Shown one piece after another: positions 9,868 through 18,463 of a DNA stretch of 34,374 nucleotides (position 1 is the stretch's first letter; each line of letters begins with the position of its first letter). The DNA lies in assembly GCA_021324815.1 (NCBI GenBank), contig JAJPIJ010000041.1, forward strand, positions 1 through 34,374. Reading direction: 5' to 3'. Source of the DNA: Gammaproteobacteria bacterium (lineage in GTDB: Bacteria > Pseudomonadota > Gammaproteobacteria > JAJPIJ01). Made by a program: the position numbers and the translations under genes. The notes under the pieces are model-generated. The model was not told the DNA's origin. It did no database searches and saw only the letters and a program-made list of their open reading frames with translations.

Positions 9868-9970
9868 AGCGGTCGTGGCGGTGGCCTTTTATTTCCAGAT
9901 AAAAGCCGACCCGCGATGAATTGCACAGCGGGCAGGCTTTGAGAGTAATGCCCCCCGGAGCTTCATTCAT
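9868..9970 (-). pseudogene. Out-of-frame N-terminal zinc-ribbon part of the methyltransferase gene
   Basis: The frame starting at the ATG at 9970 reads [19 protein letters not shown] and continues to GHRHDR before leaving the family pattern. If the G at 9867 is omitted the frame continues as RCADCGFAFLNPMPD into the downstream methyltransferase, which restores the second CxxC pair. Its ATG overlaps the TGA of cca (ATGA), so it was built for coupled translation. The break could be a real mutation or an assembly error. Confidence 0.75.
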
Positions 9971-11175
9971 TGCGTCAGCGCGCGGATGGCCTCGGCGCGC
10001 AACTGGTGCAGCTCGCCGGCGAAGGCCTCCCCCACCAGGCCGCGCTCGAGCAGCGGCTTGGTGTCCACCGCCACGGCCGCCTGCCGCGCGCGGCGCAGCA
10101 GTCCGGCCTGCGGGTAGGGCTGGTCTTCGAGACCGAGCCGGCCGCGGCGGTCCGCCTCGCAGGCCAGCATGAACTGTTCGAAGCGCTCCGGGCGGCGGAA
10201 GGCGTCGGCCGATTCCAGCAATTTGAGCAACTTTTCCGCCCGCAACTCGTCGGCGCGGTGACAGAGGCCGTGGTAGCGGGCGACGATGATCGCGAGCTCC
10301 CGGTAATCGTTCGGCACGCGGCAGCGATCGCACAGCTCCTCGATCAGCCGCGCGCTGCGCTCCTCGTGGCCGTGATGGCGCGGCAGAAATTCGGCGGGCG
10401 TGGTGCCCTTGCCGAGGTCGTGCGTGAGCGCCGCGAACCGGACGCGCGGATCGGGGCTCAACCGCGCCGCCTGATCCAGCACCAGCAGGATGTGCACGCC
10501 GGTGTCCACCTCCGGGTGATAATCGGCGCGCTGCGGCACGCCGAACAGCCGGTCGATCTCCGGGAACAGCGCGGCCAGCGCGCCGCACTCGCGCAGCACC
10601 TCGATGTAGCGTCGCGGACGCGGCTCGGCGAGCGCCCGCGCGGTCTCCTGCCAGACGCGCTCGGCGGTGAGATCGTTGAGTTCGCCGCCCGCGGCCATGG
10701 CGCGCATCAGCGCCATGGTTTCCGGCGCGACGGCGAAATCAAGCTGCGCCGCGAAGCGCGCCACGCGCAGCACCCGCAGCGGATCCTCGGCGAACGCGGG
10801 CGAGACATGGCGCAGGATTTTGGCCTGGAGATCGGCCTGCCCGCCGTGGGGATCGATGAGCGCGCCGTGTTCGTCCTCGGCCATGGCGTTGATGGTGAGG
10901 TCGCGGCGTTGCAAATCCTCCTTGAGCGTCACCTCCGGGCTGGCGTGCACGGTGAAGCCCTTGTAGCCGCGCCCGGACTTGCGCTCGGTGCGCGCCAGCG
11001 CATATTCCTCGTGCGTCTGCGGATGCAGGAACACGGGGAAATCCCTGCCGACCGGCGTGTAACCCAGCGCCTCCATCTGCGCCGGCGTGGCGCCGACCAC
11101 CACCCAGTCGCAGTCCCTGACCTTCAAACCCAGCAATCGGTCGCGGACAGCGCCGCCCACCTTGTAAATTTTCAT
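9967..11175 (-). CDS. cca: CCA-adding tRNA nucleotidyltransferase with HD domain (multifunctional CCA protein)
   Basis: The enzyme adds or repairs the 3' CCA of tRNAs. The 402-residue protein begins with the class II nucleotidyltransferase signature [16 protein letters not shown] and the catalytic aspartates D21 and D23 (RDCDWVVVG). [12 protein letters not shown] and the tRNA-binding RFAAQLDF follow. The C-terminal HD phosphohydrolase domain has [12 protein letters not shown] and ALTHDLGKG (H252, D253), as in E. coli Cca, which has added phosphatase and phosphodiesterase activities. It starts 15 bases after the NDUFA9-like gene and overlaps the next ORF by ATGA. The tRNA at 170-243 has no encoded CCA, so the enzyme is needed. 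Confidence 0.97.
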   Translation of the reverse strand: MKIYKVGGAVRDRLLGLKVRDCDWVVVGATPAQMEALGYTPVGRDFPVFLHPQTHEEYALARTERKSGRGYKGFTVHASPEVTLKEDLQRRDLTINAMAEDEHGALIDPHGGQADLQAKILRHVSPAFAEDPLRVLRVARFAAQLDFAVAPETMALMRAMAAGGELNDLTAERVWQETARALAEPRPRRYIEVLRECGALAALFPEIDRLFGVPQRADYHPEVDTGVHILLVLDQAARLSPDPRVRFAALTHDLGKGTTPAEFLPRHHGHEERSARLIEELCDRCRVPNDYRELAIIVARYHGLCHRADELRAEKLLKLLESADAFRRPERFEQFMLACEADRRGRLGLEDQPYPQAGLLRRARQAAVAVDTKPLLERGLVGEAFAGELHQLRAEAIRALTQ

Positions 11176-11190
11176 CGGCGCGGGGCGCGT

Positions 11191-12159
11191 TCAGACGGCA
11201 AGGCTGGCGCGATGACGGAATTCGTCGTAGCGCCGCCGCTGTCCGGAAGGGAGCAGATAGTCCGGCGCGATCGCCTCGAGCGGCGCCGGCGTGATGCCAA
11301 GCGCGGCCAGCGCGCCGCCGTCCGCGCAGACGCTGTCGATCCCGAGGGAGCGCAGATTGTCGCGCGACAGGGGCTTGCCGGGGACGTATTCGAAAATGCC
11401 GGCCTGCAACTTCGACAGGAAATCCGGCAGCGGCACGATGAAGCGCCGCACGCCGATGGTCCGCGCGGTATAGGCCACCAGTTGTTGCAGCGTGTAGATC
11501 CGCGGGCCGCACAGATCATAGCGTTGCCCGTGGCAGTACGGATTGTCGAGCGTTCGCGCCATCGCCTCCACGACGTCGTTCACCCACACCGGCATGAAGC
11601 GCGCCCGCGGGCAGGCCAGCGGAAAAACAAGCGGCGTCCAGCGCAGCAGCCGCGCGAAGCGGTTGAGAAAGCTGTCGCCGGCGCCGAAGATCACCGAGGG
11701 CCGGAAGCTCGTCACCTGCAGGCCGTGGCGCGCCGCCTCGTGCACCAGGTCCTCGGCCTGGCCCTTGCTGCGCAGGTAATGACTGGGGCCGGCGGGACTG
11801 GCGCGCAGAGCGCTCATGTGCAGCAGGCGGCGCAGTCCCAGTTCGCGGCAGGCGGCGACGACTTTCCCCGCCAGTTCGACGTGCGCGTGGTGGAAGCCGC
11901 GGCCGTCGTCGCCGCGCTCGTTCAGGATGCCGATCAAATTCACGACGACGGTGCAGCCCGAAAGCTGCGCGCGCAGCACGGCGGGATTGTGCACGTCCGC
12001 CTCGACGAGCCTCAGGGTCGGGATCACCAGCAAATCGCGGTGCCTCTCCCGGCGGCGCGTCAGCACCTTCAGCCGGTGGCCGTCCCGCGCCAGTCGGTTG
12101 ACGAGGTGGCGGCCCACGAAACCCGTGCCGCCCAGCAGGGCGATCTGATGAATGTGCAT
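11191..12159 (-). CDS. NAD(P)-binding protein, complex I NDUFA9 subunit family (atypical SDR)
   Basis: The protein resembles the NDUFA9 group of extended or atypical short-chain dehydrogenases. In bacteria the role is not established; a redox or quinone-related role is suggested only by the family name. The N-terminal dinucleotide motif is ALLGGTGFVGRHLVNRLA (glycines at 10, 11, 13 and 16). NLIGILNE, LHMSALRAS and YLRSKGQAED hold the family's S-x-Y-x-x-x-K positions. The length is 322 residues. It lies 13 bases after slt and 15 before cca, all minus strand, so it is probably the middle gene of an slt-NDUFA9-cca operon. Confidence 0.9.
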   Translation of the reverse strand: MHIHQIALLGGTGFVGRHLVNRLARDGHRLKVLTRRRERHRDLLVIPTLRLVEADVHNPAVLRAQLSGCTVVVNLIGILNERGDDGRGFHHAHVELAGKVVAACRELGLRRLLHMSALRASPAGPSHYLRSKGQAEDLVHEAARHGLQVTSFRPSVIFGAGDSFLNRFARLLRWTPLVFPLACPRARFMPVWVNDVVEAMARTLDNPYCHGQRYDLCGPRIYTLQQLVAYTARTIGVRRFIVPLPDFLSKLQAGIFEYVPGKPLSRDNLRSLGIDSVCADGGALAALGITPAPLEAIAPDYLLPSGQRRRYDEFRHRASLAV

Positions 12160-12172
12160 GCGCGGTCCCGGT

Positions 12173-14137
12173 TCAGTTCACGCTGCAGAACGCGGGGTTG
12201 CCGTTGGCGGGCGGGACGGCCGCCAGGCGCTTCAACAGCGGCGTCACCGCCTGCTTCAGGCGCATCTCGTACACGGCGGCGTGATACAGCAGGCTGCGCA
12301 CGTAGCGCCGCGTCTCCGTGATTGGGATCGTGTCCACCCAGATTTCCGCCGGTGTGCAGTGATCCTCGGGCAGCCATTGCAGCACCCGCCTGGGCCCCGC
12401 GTTGTAGGCCGCCGCCGCCATCGCCAGGTTGCCGTCGAACCTGTCCAGCATGGCGCGCAGGTAGGTGCTGCCGAGGAACACGTTGGTCTTCGGCGACAGC
12501 AGTTCATTCTTGCCGCGGTAGGGATATTTCAGTTTCCTCGCGGTTTGCCGGGCGGTGGCCGGCATGAGCTGCATCAGCCCCAGCGCGCCGGCGGACGAGC
12601 GGATGTCCTCGCTGAAGGCGCTTTCGCTGCGTATCAGGCTGTAGAGCACCGGCAGTTCCAGGCCGTGGGTCTCGGCGGCCTGCTCGAGCAGCGGCTTGTA
12701 GGGCAGCGGATAGCGCAGTTCCAGATCGCCGTACTCGTGGGCCTTGTTCAGCGCCAGCAGCGTGCGGTCATACCAGCCCTGCTGATAGGCGGCGATGGCC
12801 GCCACCCCGAGCCCCTGCGCATCCAGCGGCTGGATGGCGTACTGCCACTCGCGCCGCGCCTCGGTGCTCAAACCCAGTCGCCGCAATTCCAGCGCGCGCT
12901 GCACGGCCGGCTGCTTCAAAAAGGACTCCACCTCCTCCGTGGGCCGTTCCAGCGGCCGGTGCGTGATGGTGTAGAAGACGCCGAGCCGCTCCGCCGCGCG
13001 CATGCCGTAATAATCGTGCTCCTGCGCCAGCGCTTGATACTCGGCGTGCGCCGCCGCTGTGTCGCCGGTCTCCTCCAGCGCGCGCGCGTGCCAGTAGCGC
13101 CAGCACAGCGCGTCCATGTCCGGCGCCGGCGGGCGCTCCGTCCATTGCCGCAGCCGCCGCCAGTCGCGCCGCTGCAGCGCCGTCATCAGCTGCGCCAGCT
13201 GCACCTTGTCGGTGATTGCGCCTGCGGGGACCTCGTCCAGGAAGCGCGCTGCGTTGTCGAGACGCTGCCGGGCCGCCGCGATTGCGATGGCCGCGGTGAT
13301 GGCGCCCCGTTCCCCGTCGCTGTAGGCGTAACGCCCGCGCAACCTCTGCCAGCGGGCGTGCGCCTGATCGGCGTCCCGCGACGCCAGCCGCTCGACGCCC
13401 TCGCGCACGATGTCCCGCACGCGCGGGTGGTCGGCTTCCAAGGCGGCATCCCCGAGCGTGGCCTCGGGTTTGGCGCGCATTTCGCGCCACAGGGCCAGCC
13501 AGCGCCTGTCCGCCGCCGGCAGCGAATTGGCGAGGGCGGCGGCCTCCTTCGCATGATTGTTGCGCGCCAGGGCGACGGCGCGCCGCCAGCGCAAATCCGC
13601 GGCCGCGGCGTGATCGCTGTGTTCCAGCAGCGCGGCCATCGCCGCGTCGCAGGATTTGGGCAGGACTTCGTCGCCGGCCCACAGCGACAGCAGATCGCCG
13701 CGCAACTCCTCCCGCCATCCGGAGGCCAGCCGCGCGTCCAGGTAATGGCAGCGCAGCGCCGGGTCCCTTTGCGGCCGGTAATCGCGCAGGAAATCGTCGC
13801 GCGCCTGCCGGCGGGCCAGCAGCGTCAGCCAGTCGGCGCGCAACTGCTCGCCGAGGACCGAGCCGCCGTCCGCCGACATGAACGCACGCACCTTCTCCGC
13901 CGGGGTCCGCTCCAGCTCGTGATCCAGCATGGCGTACTCCAGGTACGGGTAGAGCACGTAGCCCTCGAGGCCGGCCGAGAGTGTCCGGCCGCGCGCGTAG
14001 TCCTCCTTTTGAAAGGCGTGATAGGCGTCGAGAAAACGTTCGCGTTCGCCGGCGGCGGGCGCCGCCAGCGGCAGCAGGCACAACAGGGCCCCGAGTACGG
14101 CGCGGCCGGGGCTGCGCGAACGGTCGGAGATGCTCAT
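12173..14137 (-). CDS. slt: Soluble lytic murein transglycosylase Slt
   Basis: The enzyme cleaves the MurNAc-GlcNAc bond of peptidoglycan in the periplasm with formation of 1,6-anhydro ends. The 654-residue protein has a signal peptide (RAVLGALLCLLPLAAPAAG), a long alpha-superhelical U/L domain, and a C-terminal SLT domain. The catalytic glutamate is E505 in SLIRSESAFSEDI, followed by GALGLMQLMPATA and MAAAAYNAGPRRVLQWL, the standard goose-lysozyme-like motifs. Length and order match E. coli Slt70 (645 residues). It is the first gene of the minus-strand operon that continues with the NDUFA9-like gene and cca. Confidence 0.95.
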   Translation of the reverse strand: MSISDRSRSPGRAVLGALLCLLPLAAPAAGERERFLDAYHAFQKEDYARGRTLSAGLEGYVLYPYLEYAMLDHELERTPAEKVRAFMSADGGSVLGEQLRADWLTLLARRQARDDFLRDYRPQRDPALRCHYLDARLASGWREELRGDLLSLWAGDEVLPKSCDAAMAALLEHSDHAAAADLRWRRAVALARNNHAKEAAALANSLPAADRRWLALWREMRAKPEATLGDAALEADHPRVRDIVREGVERLASRDADQAHARWQRLRGRYAYSDGERGAITAAIAIAAARQRLDNAARFLDEVPAGAITDKVQLAQLMTALQRRDWRRLRQWTERPPAPDMDALCWRYWHARALEETGDTAAAHAEYQALAQEHDYYGMRAAERLGVFYTITHRPLERPTEEVESFLKQPAVQRALELRRLGLSTEARREWQYAIQPLDAQGLGVAAIAAYQQGWYDRTLLALNKAHEYGDLELRYPLPYKPLLEQAAETHGLELPVLYSLIRSESAFSEDIRSSAGALGLMQLMPATARQTARKLKYPYRGKNELLSPKTNVFLGSTYLRAMLDRFDGNLAMAAAAYNAGPRRVLQWLPEDHCTPAEIWVDTIPITETRRYVRSLLYHAAVYEMRLKQAVTPLLKRLAAVPPANGNPAFCSVN

Positions 14138-14236
14138 GGCGCCATTTTCGGCGTTGCCGGCGGCGCCTGCAACTCCGGGGCCGGTGTGTCGCCTTCGCTT
14201 CGGTTACAATTTCAACATGCCGGTGATGGTTTGCTC

Positions 14237-15025
14237 ATGACGCTGTTTCTGCTTTATGCCCTGGTGGGCGTCGCGGCCGGGTTCTTCGGCGGCCTGTTCG
14301 GGCTGGGCGGCGGCATCGTGGTGGTGCCGGCGCTGTACTTTTTGTTCAAGACGGCGGCCTTTCATGCCGAGGTGATGATGAACATGGCGGTCGGCACCTC
14401 GCTCGCCACCGCGGTGTTCACCGCCACCACCTCCACCTGGGCGCACCACCGCCGGGGCGCGGTGCAGTGGCCGGCGGTGCGGCTGCTCGCGCCCGGCGTG
14501 CTCGCCGGGGGGCTGCTCGGTGCCTTCGCCGCCAGCGGAATTCCCCCGGACGGCCTGCGCGTGTTCTTCGGCCTGTTCGAAATCGCGGTGGCCTGGCAGT
14601 TGCTGCGCAACTGGCGGCCCAGGCCCAGCCGCCGCCTGCCCTCGTCCGCCGTCATGATCGGCGTGGGTGTTTTGTTCGGCGCGCTCTCGGCACTGCTCGG
14701 CATCGGCGGCGGCACGCTGACGGTGCCGTTTCTGTACTGGTGCAACACCGGCATGCGCCAATCGGTCGCCACCTCGGCTGCCGTGGGCCTGCCCATCACG
14801 CTCGCTGGCGCGGTGGGGCATGTGCTGGCCGGCTGGGGGCAGCCGGCGCTGCCGCCGGGGAGCACCGGCCATCTCTACTGGCCGGCGCTGGCGGCCATCG
14901 CCGCCACCAGCGTTTTCGCCGCCCCCCTGGGCGCGAGGGTCGCCCACAGCGTGCCGGTGGCCACGCTCAAGCGCGCCTTCGCCATGGTGGTGGCACTGAT
15001 CGGCGCGCGCATGCTGTGGGGCTGA
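14237..15025 (+). CDS. TauE/SafE (TSUP) family permease
   Basis: The 262-residue membrane protein belongs to the TSUP family, members of which export sulfite, sulfoacetate or other organic anions. The substrate here is not evident. The two related halves each start with a glycine-rich motif: GGLFGLGGGIVVVPAL (about 18-33) and SALLGIGGGTLTVPFL in the second half. About eight hydrophobic spans are visible. I chose the ATG at 14237, which begins directly with the first span; a TTG two codons earlier is possible. It is divergent from slt with about 100 bases between, and it heads a plus-strand run of closely spaced genes. Confidence 0.93.
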   Translation: MTLFLLYALVGVAAGFFGGLFGLGGGIVVVPALYFLFKTAAFHAEVMMNMAVGTSLATAVFTATTSTWAHHRRGAVQWPAVRLLAPGVLAGGLLGAFAASGIPPDGLRVFFGLFEIAVAWQLLRNWRPRPSRRLPSSAVMIGVGVLFGALSALLGIGGGTLTVPFLYWCNTGMRQSVATSAAVGLPITLAGAVGHVLAGWGQPALPPGSTGHLYWPALAAIAATSVFAAPLGARVAHSVPVATLKRAFAMVVALIGARMLWG

Positions 15026-15032
15026 GGAAGAA

Positions 15033-15599
15033 ATGACGACGACGCCGGCGCCCGGACAAGCGGAGGCCCTCTTGCGCGGCCGGCGCACGACGCATGCGTT
15101 CAAACCCGGCTGTCCGCCGCGTGAATTGATCCTGCAGGCCATCGAACTGGCGCGCTGGGCGCCGAACCACCGCCTGACCGAGCCGTGGCGTTTTCACCTG
15201 CTGGGCCGGCGCACCGTCGAGGCGATCATCGACTTGAACGCGGCCTTGGGCGCGACCGGCCAGGACGCCGCGGCGGTCGAGGCCAAGCGCCGGCGCTGGC
15301 TCTCGGTGCCCGGCTGGCTGCTGGTGACCTGCGAGAAATCGGCGGACGCGGTGCGGATGCGCGAGGACTATGCGGCCTGCGCCTGCGCGGTGCAGAACCT
15401 CATGCTGTACCTGTGGAGCCGGGGCGTGGGCACGAAATGGAACACCGGCCGGGTGACGCGCGATCCGCGCTTTTTCGAGTGCGTCGGCGTGGATGCGGCC
15501 CGCGAGGAGGTGGTGTCGCTGCTCTGGTACGGTTACCCGGCGGAGGTCACGCAGACCCGGCGGCGGCCGCTGGAAAATTTCTTGCGCGAGCGGCCGTGA
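15033..15599 (+). CDS. Nitroreductase family protein (FMN-dependent)
   Basis: The 188-residue protein fits the small nitroreductase group typified by YdjA. LLRGRRTTHAFKPG is the phosphate-binding start of the FMN site, and ELARWAPNHRLTEPWRFHLL is the second conserved flavin contact. DYAACACAVQNLMLYLWSRG and the end segment GYPAEVTQTRRRPLENFL also fit. The natural substrate is unknown. The ribosome binding site GAGGAAG overlaps the stop codon of the permease gene seven bases upstream, so the two genes are probably translated from one mRNA. Confidence 0.92.
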   Translation: MTTTPAPGQAEALLRGRRTTHAFKPGCPPRELILQAIELARWAPNHRLTEPWRFHLLGRRTVEAIIDLNAALGATGQDAAAVEAKRRRWLSVPGWLLVTCEKSADAVRMREDYAACACAVQNLMLYLWSRGVGTKWNTGRVTRDPRFFECVGVDAAREEVVSLLWYGYPAEVTQTRRRPLENFLRERP

Positions 15600-15604
15600 C
15601 GACG

Positions 15605-16624
15605 ATGCTTCCCGCGCATGTTCCACTGGCGGTGGCCACGCGCGGCGATACGGTGGAATGCGTGCACTACGGTTCCATCGCCGTCGCCGATACGCAGGGG
15701 GGGTTGCTGTGGTCCGCGGGCGACCCAAAGGCGCAGGTGTTCGGCCGCTCGGCGCTGAAGCCGTTTCAGGCCCTGCCGCTCCTGGCCCATCCGCAATCCG
15801 CGCGCTATGACTTCACCGCGAAGGAAATCGCGATCCTCTGCGCCAGCCACTCCGGCGAGCCGCGCCACGCGGAGGCCGTGCTCTCCGTGCTCGGCAAGGC
15901 CGGCTGTTACCTGCGCGACTTGCAATGCGGCGTGCATCCGCCGCTGTACCTGGAGGCGCTCGAGCAGCGGGCGCGCGCCGAGGACATCTACACGCCGCTG
16001 CACCACAACTGCTCCGGCAAGCACGCCGGCATGCTCGCGTTCGCGCGGCTGCTCGGCGCGGAGCTTGGGACCTACCTTGAGCCGGCCCATCCCGTGCAGC
16101 AGGCCATCCGCGACTGCGTCGCGCATTTCACCGGCGTGCCCGCGGCGGGGCTGGCCGTCGGCGTGGATGGCTGCAGCGCGCCGAATTACGCGGCGCCCCT
16201 GGCCGTGCTCGCCATGGCCTACGCCCGGCTCGCCGATCAATCGCCGGACGCGCGCTATGGCGACGCGCCGGCGCGCGTGTACGGGGCGATGACACGGCAC
16301 CCCGAACTCGTGTCGGGTCTCAAGCGCTTCGATCTTGCGCTGACGCATACCGGCCACGGCGACTGGGTCTCCAAGGGCGGCGCCGAGGGCGTGCAATGTC
16401 TGGGCGTGCGCAGGCGCGGTTTTGGCGTGGCCGTCAAGGTGGCCGACGGCGCCGCCCGCGCCGCGCAGGTCGCCACCGTGGAGGTGTTGCGGCAATTGGA
16501 GCTGTTGCCAAAGCCGGAGGATACGCCGTTGCGCGACCACCAGCGGCTGGTCCTGCTCAACGTGCGCGGCATCAAGACCGGCGAGGTTTATCCGGTGTTC
16601 ACGCTGCAACGCGGGGCGGGCTGA
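15605..16624 (+). CDS. L-asparaginase, Rhizobium etli ReAV type (asparaginase II family)
   Basis: The enzyme hydrolyses L-asparagine to aspartate and ammonia. This family is unrelated to the classic E. coli type and has a zinc-linked serine/lysine site. The 339-residue protein carries GRSALKPFQ (S49, K52), CASHSGEP (S81), HNCSGKHAGML (C136, K139) and VDGCSAPNY (C190), each one position after the ReAV residues as I recall them (S48, K51, S80, C135, K138, C189). I chose ATG at 15605. GTG at 15596 is in frame and overlaps the nitroreductase stop, so it is an alternative. The stop overlaps the next start (TGATG). Confidence 0.9.
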   Translation: MLPAHVPLAVATRGDTVECVHYGSIAVADTQGGLLWSAGDPKAQVFGRSALKPFQALPLLAHPQSARYDFTAKEIAILCASHSGEPRHAEAVLSVLGKAGCYLRDLQCGVHPPLYLEALEQRARAEDIYTPLHHNCSGKHAGMLAFARLLGAELGTYLEPAHPVQQAIRDCVAHFTGVPAAGLAVGVDGCSAPNYAAPLAVLAMAYARLADQSPDARYGDAPARVYGAMTRHPELVSGLKRFDLALTHTGHGDWVSKGGAEGVQCLGVRRRGFGVAVKVADGAARAAQVATVEVLRQLELLPKPEDTPLRDHQRLVLLNVRGIKTGEVYPVFTLQRGAG

Positions 16625-17067
16625 TGCTGCTGCGCCGGCGGACCATTGACGTGTCCACGCGCGGCCGCGGCGCCCATGAAATCACCCCCGCCGTGCGCGA
16701 GCTGGCGCGCGGCATCCGTGGCGGGGGGATGTGTCATCTGTTCGTGCGGCACACCAGCGCCTCGCTCATGATCTGCGAGAACGCCGATCCGCAGGTGCTG
16801 CGCGACCTGGAAAAGTTCCTGGCACGGCTGGCGCCGGACGGCGATCCGCTGTTTCGCCACGACGCCGAGGGCGCGGATGACATGCCGGCGCACGTGCGCT
16901 CGGTGCTGACGCACACCAGTCTCAGCCTGCCGCTGGGGGCGGGTGAATTGCTGCTCGGCACCTGGCAGGGGGTGTATCTCTACGAGCACCGCCTCGCGCC
17001 GCACCGCCGTCAGGTGATCGCGACCCTGTGGAGCGTGGATGAAAAGGGGGAGGGGGGGTCCGGCTGA
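16624..17067 (+). CDS. YjbQ/UPF0047 family protein
   Basis: The 147-residue protein belongs to the YjbQ family, which is described as having weak thiamine-phosphate synthase activity; the true role is unclear. Conserved elements are LFVRHTSASLMICEN (40-53), MPAHVRSVLTHTSLSLPL and the signature GTWQGVYLYEHR (112-123). The ATG at 16624 overlaps the asparaginase stop by one base, so translation is probably coupled. coq7 follows 22 bases after the stop. Confidence 0.93.
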   Translation: MLLRRRTIDVSTRGRGAHEITPAVRELARGIRGGGMCHLFVRHTSASLMICENADPQVLRDLEKFLARLAPDGDPLFRHDAEGADDMPAHVRSVLTHTSLSLPLGAGELLLGTWQGVYLYEHRLAPHRRQVIATLWSVDEKGEGGSG

Positions 17068-17089
17068 GCCGCCTGCTATGATAGCCGCC

Positions 17090-17743
17090 ATGGAAAACAC
17101 GGCAGCGCGGGAATGGGGCGCGTGCGATGCGTTCATCGCCGCGCTGGATGCGGCGGTGAAGACGCTGTTCGGCCCGCTGCCGCCCGCCACGCGCGCCGCG
17201 CCCGATCAGCCGCTGCCGGAATCCGATCTCGACGCGGAGCAGCGCCGGCTGTCCGAGGGCCTGATGCGCGTCAATCACAGCGGCGAGATCTGCGCGCAGG
17301 CGCTCTACACGGCGCAGGCGCTGACCGCGCGCGACCCGGTGGTCCGGGAGCGCATGCAGCAGTCCGCCGCGGAGGAGAATGATCATCTGCACTGGTGCGC
17401 GCGGCGCGTGCGCGAGCTGGGCGGGCACCTGAGCCGGCTCAATCCGCTGTGGTATCTGGGATCGTTCGCCATCGGCGCCATGGCCGGCCTGGCCGGCGAT
17501 CGTTGGAACCTGGGGTTTGTCGCCGAGACCGAGCGGCAGGTGGTGGCGCACTTGCAGGACCACCTGCAACGGCTGCCGGCGGCGGATCACAAAAGCCGCG
17601 CCCTCGTGGCGCAGATGGAACAGGACGAGTCCCGCCACGCCACCAAGGCCATCGAAAGCGGCGCCGCGGAGCTGCCGCCGCTGATCAAGGACCTGATGAC
17701 GCTGCAGTCGCGCGTGATGACCACCGTCGCCTACTGGATATGA
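17090..17743 (+). CDS. coq7: 2-nonaprenyl-3-methyl-6-methoxy-1,4-benzoquinol hydroxylase (Coq7)
   Basis: Coq7 hydroxylates C6 of the ubiquinone precursor as a membrane-bound di-iron enzyme. The 217-residue protein shows the ferritin-like ligand pattern: E66 in [12 protein letters not shown]96 and H99 in EENDHLHW, E148 in AETERQV, and E180 and H183 in [27 protein letters not shown] is the hydrophobic membrane-association segment. I chose ATG at 17090; ATG at 17078 adds four residues and cannot be excluded, and neither has a clear ribosome binding site. It supports aerobic ubiquinone synthesis of the Coq7 type rather than UbiF. Confidence 0.95.
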   Translation: MENTAAREWGACDAFIAALDAAVKTLFGPLPPATRAAPDQPLPESDLDAEQRRLSEGLMRVNHSGEICAQALYTAQALTARDPVVRERMQQSAAEENDHLHWCARRVRELGGHLSRLNPLWYLGSFAIGAMAGLAGDRWNLGFVAETERQVVAHLQDHLQRLPAADHKSRALVAQMEQDESRHATKAIESGAAELPPLIKDLMTLQSRVMTTVAYWI

Positions 17744-17750
17744 ATCGATC

Positions 17751-18449
17751 ATGATCACACTGCGCCGCGGCCGCGAGCGGGGCCATGCGAATCACGGCTG
17801 GCTCGACTCCTATCACAGCTTTTCCTTCGCCGACTATTACGATCCGGCGCACATGCATTTCGGCAGCCTGCGCGTGATCAACGAGGATTACGTGCAGCCC
17901 GCGCAGGGTTTCGCCACCCACGGCCACCGTGACATGGAGATCATCACCTACGTGCTCGAGGGTGCGCTGGAGCACAAGGACAGCTTGGGCAACGGCTCCG
18001 TCATCCGGCCCGGCGACGTGCAGCGCATGAGCGCGGGCACCGGCGTCCTGCACAGCGAGTTCAACCCCTCCGCGACGGAGCAGGTCCACCTGCTGCAAAT
18101 CTGGATCCTGCCCGACCGCAAGGACCTGCCGCCGAGTTACGAACAGCGCCACTTCGATCGGGAGGAGCTGCGCGGCGCCTTGCGGCTGATCGCCTCGCCG
18201 GACGGGGCGGCGGGGTCGGTGCGCATCCACCAGGACGCGCGCCTGTATGCCGCGCTGCTGGACGAGGGCGGGGAAATCACGCACGCCACCGGCAAGGGCC
18301 GCCGGGTGTACGTGCACCTCGCGCGCGGAGGAGTGTCGCTGAACGGCCGGGAGCTCCAGGCGGGTGACGCCGCCATGCTCGTTGACGAGCGGATGGTGCG
18401 TTTGAACAAGGCCGGCGCCGCGGAACTGCTGCTGTTCGATCTGGGTTGA
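17751..18449 (+). CDS. Pirin family protein
   Basis: The 232-residue bicupin resembles E. coli YhhW, which has quercetinase activity in vitro; the native substrate is unknown. The metal site of the N-terminal cupin is visible as H57, H59, H101 and E103 in [11 protein letters not shown] and [26 protein letters not shown] and [15 protein letters not shown] are also typical. It begins seven bases after the coq7 stop. Its stop overlaps the region of the next gene closely, with the antiporter ATG 14 bases downstream, so it lies inside the same run of genes. Confidence 0.94.
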   Translation: MITLRRGRERGHANHGWLDSYHSFSFADYYDPAHMHFGSLRVINEDYVQPAQGFATHGHRDMEIITYVLEGALEHKDSLGNGSVIRPGDVQRMSAGTGVLHSEFNPSATEQVHLLQIWILPDRKDLPPSYEQRHFDREELRGALRLIASPDGAAGSVRIHQDARLYAALLDEGGEITHATGKGRRVYVHLARGGVSLNGRELQAGDAAMLVDERMVRLNKAGAAELLLFDLG

Positions 18450-18463
18450 GCGGCCGGCCCGCG

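Noticed and set aside
12152-14230. Very long open frame on the plus strand opposite slt
   Set aside because: It is the antisense shadow of slt in GC-rich DNA. It has the amino-acid bias of an opposite-strand frame and only its final part (from 14237) is the real permease gene.
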